DNA from: Oscillospiraceae bacterium
Lineage (GTDB): Bacteria; Bacillota; Clostridia; Oscillospirales; Oscillospiraceae
DNA length: 27,318 nucleotides
Assembly (NCBI GenBank): GCA_017624645.1
Contig: JAGAMQ010000084.1
Coordinates: forward strand, 1-27,318
Direction of reading: 5' to 3'
The notes under the pieces are model-generated. The model was not told where the DNA came from and made no database searches. It was given only the letters and a program-made list of their open reading frames with translations. The stretch's first letter is position 1, and every line of letters begins with the position of its first letter. The position numbers and the translations under genes were made by a program. Positions 23,793-27,318 of the stretch are shown here, piece by piece.

Positions 23793-25430
23793 TTATTCCG
23801 CAGAGATCAGGTAGTAGTACACAGGCTGACCGCCTCGCAGGAGGTTGACCTCCGCATTGGGACAGACCTCCTGGAACAGGTCGGCGGCCTTTTGGGCATG
23901 CCGCTCCTGAATGTCCTCACCGTAGTAGATGGTGATATAATCTCTGCCGTCTTCGTTGACCTTTTCTGCCAGAGATCTGAGCATGGTCTTGATGTCCTTG
24001 CTGGTACCGAACAGGGCGCTGCCGTAAATGGCAAGATAGTCGCCCTCGTGGATCAGATGGCCGTCAAAGTCGGAGTCCCGGGCAGCATAGGTGATCTGCA
24101 TGGTGTCCACAGTGCTCAGTGCCTCCGTCAGCGCCTCGGTGTTTTCCTCCACGGTGCCTTCAGGGTTAAAGCTGAGCATGGCGGTGATGCCCTGAGGAAC
24201 GGTCTTGCTGGGGATGACCACCACATTCTTTTCCGTCAGCTCGTTGACCTGCTCGGCAGCCATGATGATGTTTTTGTTGTTGGGCAGCACATACACGGTT
24301 TCCGCAGGAACCTTGTTCACAGCTTCCAGAATATCCTGGGTGCTGGGGTTCATGGTCTGACCGCCGGAGATGATACCGTCTACGCCCAGGTTCATGAACA
24401 CATCCGCAAGACCGTCACCGGCGCAGACGGAAACCACGCCCAAGGGCTTTTCCGCGGGTGCTACGGTGGGAGCTTTCTCACTCTCACTCATAACCTTTTC
24501 GGTGTGCTGCAGACGCATGTTTTCGATCTTCACGGTGATAAAGGAACCGTAGTCCATGGCTTCGTGCAGGGCTTTGCCGGGATCGTTGGTGTGGACATGG
24601 ACCTTGATGATCTCGTCATCGTCCACCAACACAAGACTATCGCCCAGACTGTCCAAAAATGCCCGCAGGGCCTCGGGATCCTTGTCGTTTTCCCGGTTGA
24701 TGATAAATTCGGTGCAGTAGGTAAAGGTGATGTCCTCTCCGTCAAAATCGGAGAAGGTGGCTTCGGCGTTGACCTGAGTATCCTGCACGCCCTCGGGAAC
24801 CACCACATCCTCACCCTGAAGGGAGCTCATCATGGCTTCCAGTACAAACAGCCAGCCTTTGCCGCCGGCGTCCACCACACCGGCCTTTTTCAGCACGGGG
24901 TTCTGGTTGGTGGTATTTGCCAGTGCCACCTTGGCTTCCTCAATGGCAGCGGCATGGACAAATTCAATGTGGTTGTTTTCCTGTGCGGCTTTCCGGGCGG
25001 CGGCTGCTGCCAGACGGGAAACCGTCAGAATGGTGCCCTCGGCAGGCTTCATAACTGCCTTATAGGCAGCATCCACGCCCTCCTGCAGAGCTTCCGCCCA
25101 CAGCACGCCGTCACAGACGGTAGCGCCCTTGAGCTTCTTGGAAATGCCCCGGAACAGCAGGGACAGAATCACGCCGGAGTTGCCTCTGGCACCCCGAAGC
25201 AGGGCAGAAGCGGTGATGGCGGCGGCTTTCTCCAAGGTGGGATCTTCTGCCTTGCGCAGGTCCGCCACAGCGGCGTTGATGGTCATGGACATGTTGGTGC
25301 CAGTGTCGCCGTCGGGCACGGGGAACACATTCAGCTCGTTGAGATGCTGCTTATGGATCTCGACAGAGGCAGCTGCGCTGATCACCAATCGGCGAAAATC
25401 AACGCCGTTTATAGTCTGTCTTAAACTCAA
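23793..25430 (-). CDS. fakA: FakA, ATP-binding subunit of fatty-acid kinase (DAK2 domain)
   Basis: This 545-residue YloV/FakA protein phosphorylates FakB-bound fatty acids. The N-terminal DAK2 domain (about 1-200) has NVFPVPDGDTGTNM for Mg-ATP binding, ALLRGARGNSGVILS, and VVDAGGKGWLFVLEAM. A central region includes VDDDEIIKVHVHTNDPG, and the C-terminal part (about 325-545) has the DegV-like fold common to the family. The partner DegV lies at 7346-8206. The gene starts with TTG at 25430, with GGAGG eight bases upstream, 16 bases after the Asp23 gene, the usual yloU-yloV order of Firmicutes. Confidence 0.93.
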   Translation of the reverse strand: MSLRQTINGVDFRRLVISAAASVEIHKQHLNELNVFPVPDGDTGTNMSMTINAAVADLRKAEDPTLEKAAAITASALLRGARGNSGVILSLLFRGISKKLKGATVCDGVLWAEALQEGVDAAYKAVMKPAEGTILTVSRLAAAAARKAAQENNHIEFVHAAAIEEAKVALANTTNQNPVLKKAGVVDAGGKGWLFVLEAMMSSLQGEDVVVPEGVQDTQVNAEATFSDFDGEDITFTYCTEFIINRENDKDPEALRAFLDSLGDSLVLVDDDEIIKVHVHTNDPGKALHEAMDYGSFITVKIENMRLQHTEKVMSESEKAPTVAPAEKPLGVVSVCAGDGLADVFMNLGVDGIISGGQTMNPSTQDILEAVNKVPAETVYVLPNNKNIIMAAEQVNELTEKNVVVIPSKTVPQGITAMLSFNPEGTVEENTEALTEALSTVDTMQITYAARDSDFDGHLIHEGDYLAIYGSALFGTSKDIKTMLRSLAEKVNEDGRDYITIYYGEDIQERHAQKAADLFQEVCPNAEVNLLRGGQPVYYYLISAE

Positions 25431-25446
25431 TGATCACACCTCCACA

Positions 25447-25797
25447 TTAACCGACAATGGAGTCGACGTAGACGTTGACGGCACGAACCTGGGTGCCGGT
25501 GGACTTGGTGACCACATAGCGAACTTCGGAGATGATGGAGTTTGCCACGGCGGTGAGATTCACACCGTTGTCCACCATAATGTGCAGGTCGATGGAAATG
25601 GTCTCATCCTCGTGGAATTCCACCCGGACGCCCTTTGCCATGGACTCCTTACGCAGCAGGTGATACACACCGTCGGTGACGGAGCGGGCAGCCATGCCCT
25701 TGACACCGAAGCAGTTGCTGGCAGCGGTGCCGGCAATATCGGTATAAACGCTGGTGCTGACGTTCACGGTGCCGTTTTCAGTGTTGTGACGGATCAT
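25447..25797 (-). CDS. Asp23/Gls24 family protein (YloU-like)
   Basis: This 116-residue protein has the alternating beta-strand pattern of Asp23/Gls24 (VNVSTSVYTDIAGTAASNCFGVKGM, then a long VDLHI-type strand and a C-terminal VRAVNVYVDSIV). Members are small cytosolic or membrane-associated envelope-stress proteins, and the gene directly before fakA is normally yloU. The ATG at 25797 has AGGAGG upstream. It sits 27 bases after gpmI and is co-transcribed with fakA. Confidence 0.88.
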   Translation of the reverse strand: MIRHNTENGTVNVSTSVYTDIAGTAASNCFGVKGMAARSVTDGVYHLLRKESMAKGVRVEFHEDETISIDLHIMVDNGVNLTAVANSIISEVRYVVTKSTGTQVRAVNVYVDSIVG

Positions 25798-25824
25798 AGA
25801 TCAGTACCTCCTAAATAATTTGAG

Positions 25825-27318
25825 TTATACCATGCTGGCTTCCCAGCAATCGGGTGCGTTCAGTCCCATAAGCTTCACCACGGTGGGTGCCACATTGGCA
25901 AGACCGTACTGACCGGGGATCACTGTGAAGCTGCGCTCCTTGTCATACAGGATGAAGGGGACGGGATTCAGAGAATGGGCAGTTCTGACAGAGGTCTTGC
26001 CCTTCTTGGTTTCTGTCATCTGATCTGCGTTGCCGTGGTCGGCGGTGATCAGCACTGTGTAGCCGTATTGGTCGGCGGCGTCCAGGATGGCCTTCAGGCC
26101 GGCATCCACACATTCCATGGCGGTGACAACAGCTTCCATGACACCGGTGTGACCCACCATGTCACCGTTGGGGTAGTTGCAGCGCAGGAATTGATACTTC
26201 TTGGAAGCCATAGCCTCCACCATAGCCTGGGTGATCTCCTTGGACTTCATGGCAGGTGCCTGCTCGAAGGGGATCACATCGGAGGGGATCTCCAAATAGT
26301 CTTCCAGAGCTTCGTCCACTTTGCCGGAACGGTTGCCGTTCCAGAAATAAGTCACATGACCGTACTTCTGGGTCTCAGACACGGCGAACTCCCGGATGCC
26401 TGCACTGCACAGCACCTCGGTGAGGGTGTTGGTGATCACAGGGGGCTGCACCAGATACTGGCGGGGGATGTTCAGGTCGCCGTCATACTGGAGCATACCG
26501 GCAAACTTGACACCGGTGTAGTCGCCTCGGTCGAACTTGTCAAAGCTCTCGCTGTCAAAGGCCAGAGAGATCTCCTGAGCGCGGTCGCCCCGGAAGTTGA
26601 AGAGGATCACACTGTCACCGTTTGCGATGGGTGCCACAGGCTTACCCTCCCGGGCAATGACAAAAGCGGGCAGATCCTGGTCGATGCAGCCGGTTTCGGC
26701 CCGGTAGGTCTCGATGGCTTCCTTGGCGGAAGCAAACTGCCGGCCCTGAGCCTGCACATGGGTACGCCAGCCGGCTTCTACCATGCCCCAGTTGGCTTCG
26801 TAGCGGTCCATGGTGATCTTCATTCTGCCGCCGCCGGAAGCGATGGCGTAGTCACAGCCGTCAGCGCTGAGCTGGCCCAGTACGTCCTCCAGCTGCTGCA
26901 CATACTCCAGCGCGGAGGTGGCAGGCACGTCTCTGCCGTCCAGCAGGATGTGGCAGTAGGCGTTCTTCACACCGGCTGCCTTGGCAGCCTTCAGAAGGGC
27001 GATGAGGTGGCTGATATTGGAGTGGACATTGCCGTCGGACAAAAGGACCATGAAATGCATTGCCTTGCCGGAAAGGGCGTTGGCAACCAGCTCCTGCCAG
27101 ACAGCGCTGGCAAACAGTGTGCCCTTTTCGATGGATTCGCCCACCAGCTTAGCACCCTGGGAATAGACCTGACCGCCGCCAAGGGCGTTGTGACCCACCT
27201 CGGAGTTGCCCATATCCTCGTCGGAGGGCAGACCCACAGCGGTGCCGTGGGCTTTCAGCCAGGTATGGGGGCAATTGGCCAGCAAAGCGTCAAGGGTGGG
27301 AGTGGCTGCGACCTTAAC
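25825..27318 (-). CDS. gpmI: 2,3-bisphosphoglycerate-independent phosphoglycerate mutase (5' end outside window)
   Basis: GpmI interconverts 3- and 2-phosphoglycerate in glycolysis using two Mn ions. The visible 497 residues start within TPTLDALL and contain GNSEVGHNALGGGQVYSQGAKLV with the phosphoserine site in GNSEVGH, HILLDGRDVPATSALEYV, SGGGRMKITMDRYE and a C-terminal LITADHGNADQM metal-site motif. About the first 40 residues are beyond position 27318. The NALGGG form with QGAKLV is closer to the plant/clostridial type than to the E. coli type. It is the first visible gene of an operon with asp23 and fakA. Confidence 0.95.
   Translation of the reverse strand, partial: VKVAATPTLDALLANCPHTWLKAHGTAVGLPSDEDMGNSEVGHNALGGGQVYSQGAKLVGESIEKGTLFASAVWQELVANALSGKAMHFMVLLSDGNVHSNISHLIALLKAAKAAGVKNAYCHILLDGRDVPATSALEYVQQLEDVLGQLSADGCDYAIASGGGRMKITMDRYEANWGMVEAGWRTHVQAQGRQFASAKEAIETYRAETGCIDQDLPAFVIAREGKPVAPIANGDSVILFNFRGDRAQEISLAFDSESFDKFDRGDYTGVKFAGMLQYDGDLNIPRQYLVQPPVITNTLTEVLCSAGIREFAVSETQKYGHVTYFWNGNRSGKVDEALEDYLEIPSDVIPFEQAPAMKSKEITQAMVEAMASKKYQFLRCNYPNGDMVGHTGVMEAVVTAMECVDAGLKAILDAADQYGYTVLITADHGNADQMTETKKGKTSVRTAHSLNPVPFILYDKERSFTVIPGQYGLANVAPTVVKLMGLNAPDCWEASMV

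Overview
The window looks like a chromosomal segment of a low-oxygen, moderately GC-rich Firmicute of the Clostridia/Oscillospiraceae type. This is inferred from gene content, not from a marker gene: a THF riboswitch on folT, RNase Y, a FakA/DegV fatty-acid kinase system, Asp23/Gls24, DUF421/DUF4363, an AGCS symporter, a diiron flavoprotein, AGGAGG-type ribosome binding sites, many TTG starts, and hairpin-rich short repeats ending in AAATTGGAATTT. No rRNA, tRNA, CRISPR array, phage or transposase gene was seen.

Layout. (1) 1-4074, minus strand: one operon starts from a sigma-A promoter, passes a THF riboswitch and a terminator-type attenuator, then encodes FolT, two tandem FolC paralogues, a histidine-rich metal-binding protein and a CooT-like nickel protein cut by the window edge. 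It joins folate uptake and trapping to nickel handling. (2) 4116-6188: a hairpin-rich interspersed repeat, a strong promoter, a 230-nt structured leader, then rny. The rny frame is broken by an in-frame TAG where the family normally has a sense codon, probably CAG. (3) 6233-8206, minus: DegV (FakB-like), DUF421 and DUF4363. (4) 8401-11032: a CDF metal exporter, a small membrane protein on the opposite strand, and the pair nrdR / SdpI-like membrane protein. (5) 11145-13025: a radical SAM protein, a second copy of the hairpin-rich repeat, and nagB. (6) 13295-15743: an AGCS symporter and a convergent AEC transporter. (7) 15889-20760: a 1623-residue TIR-NACHT-pentapeptide-beta-propeller protein with a winged-helix/alpha-beta C-terminal module. 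It reads as a bacterial NLR-like immune protein and is the most novel item here. (8) 20811-27318: a diiron flavoprotein, a ZIP transporter, a YihY membrane protein, FakA, an Asp23 protein and the 3' part of gpmI.

How it fits together. FolT imports folate and FolC polyglutamylates it so that it stays in the cell. CooT and the His-rich protein resemble the CooT/CooJ nickel partners of carbon monoxide dehydrogenase, so the operon may serve a folate- and nickel-dependent one-carbon pathway of Wood-Ljungdahl type (inference). FakA and DegV, in different parts of the window, could form one fatty-acid kinase. The TIR-NACHT gene has a perfect-consensus promoter and its own terminator and stands alone among housekeeping genes, as expected for a self-contained abortive-infection gene.
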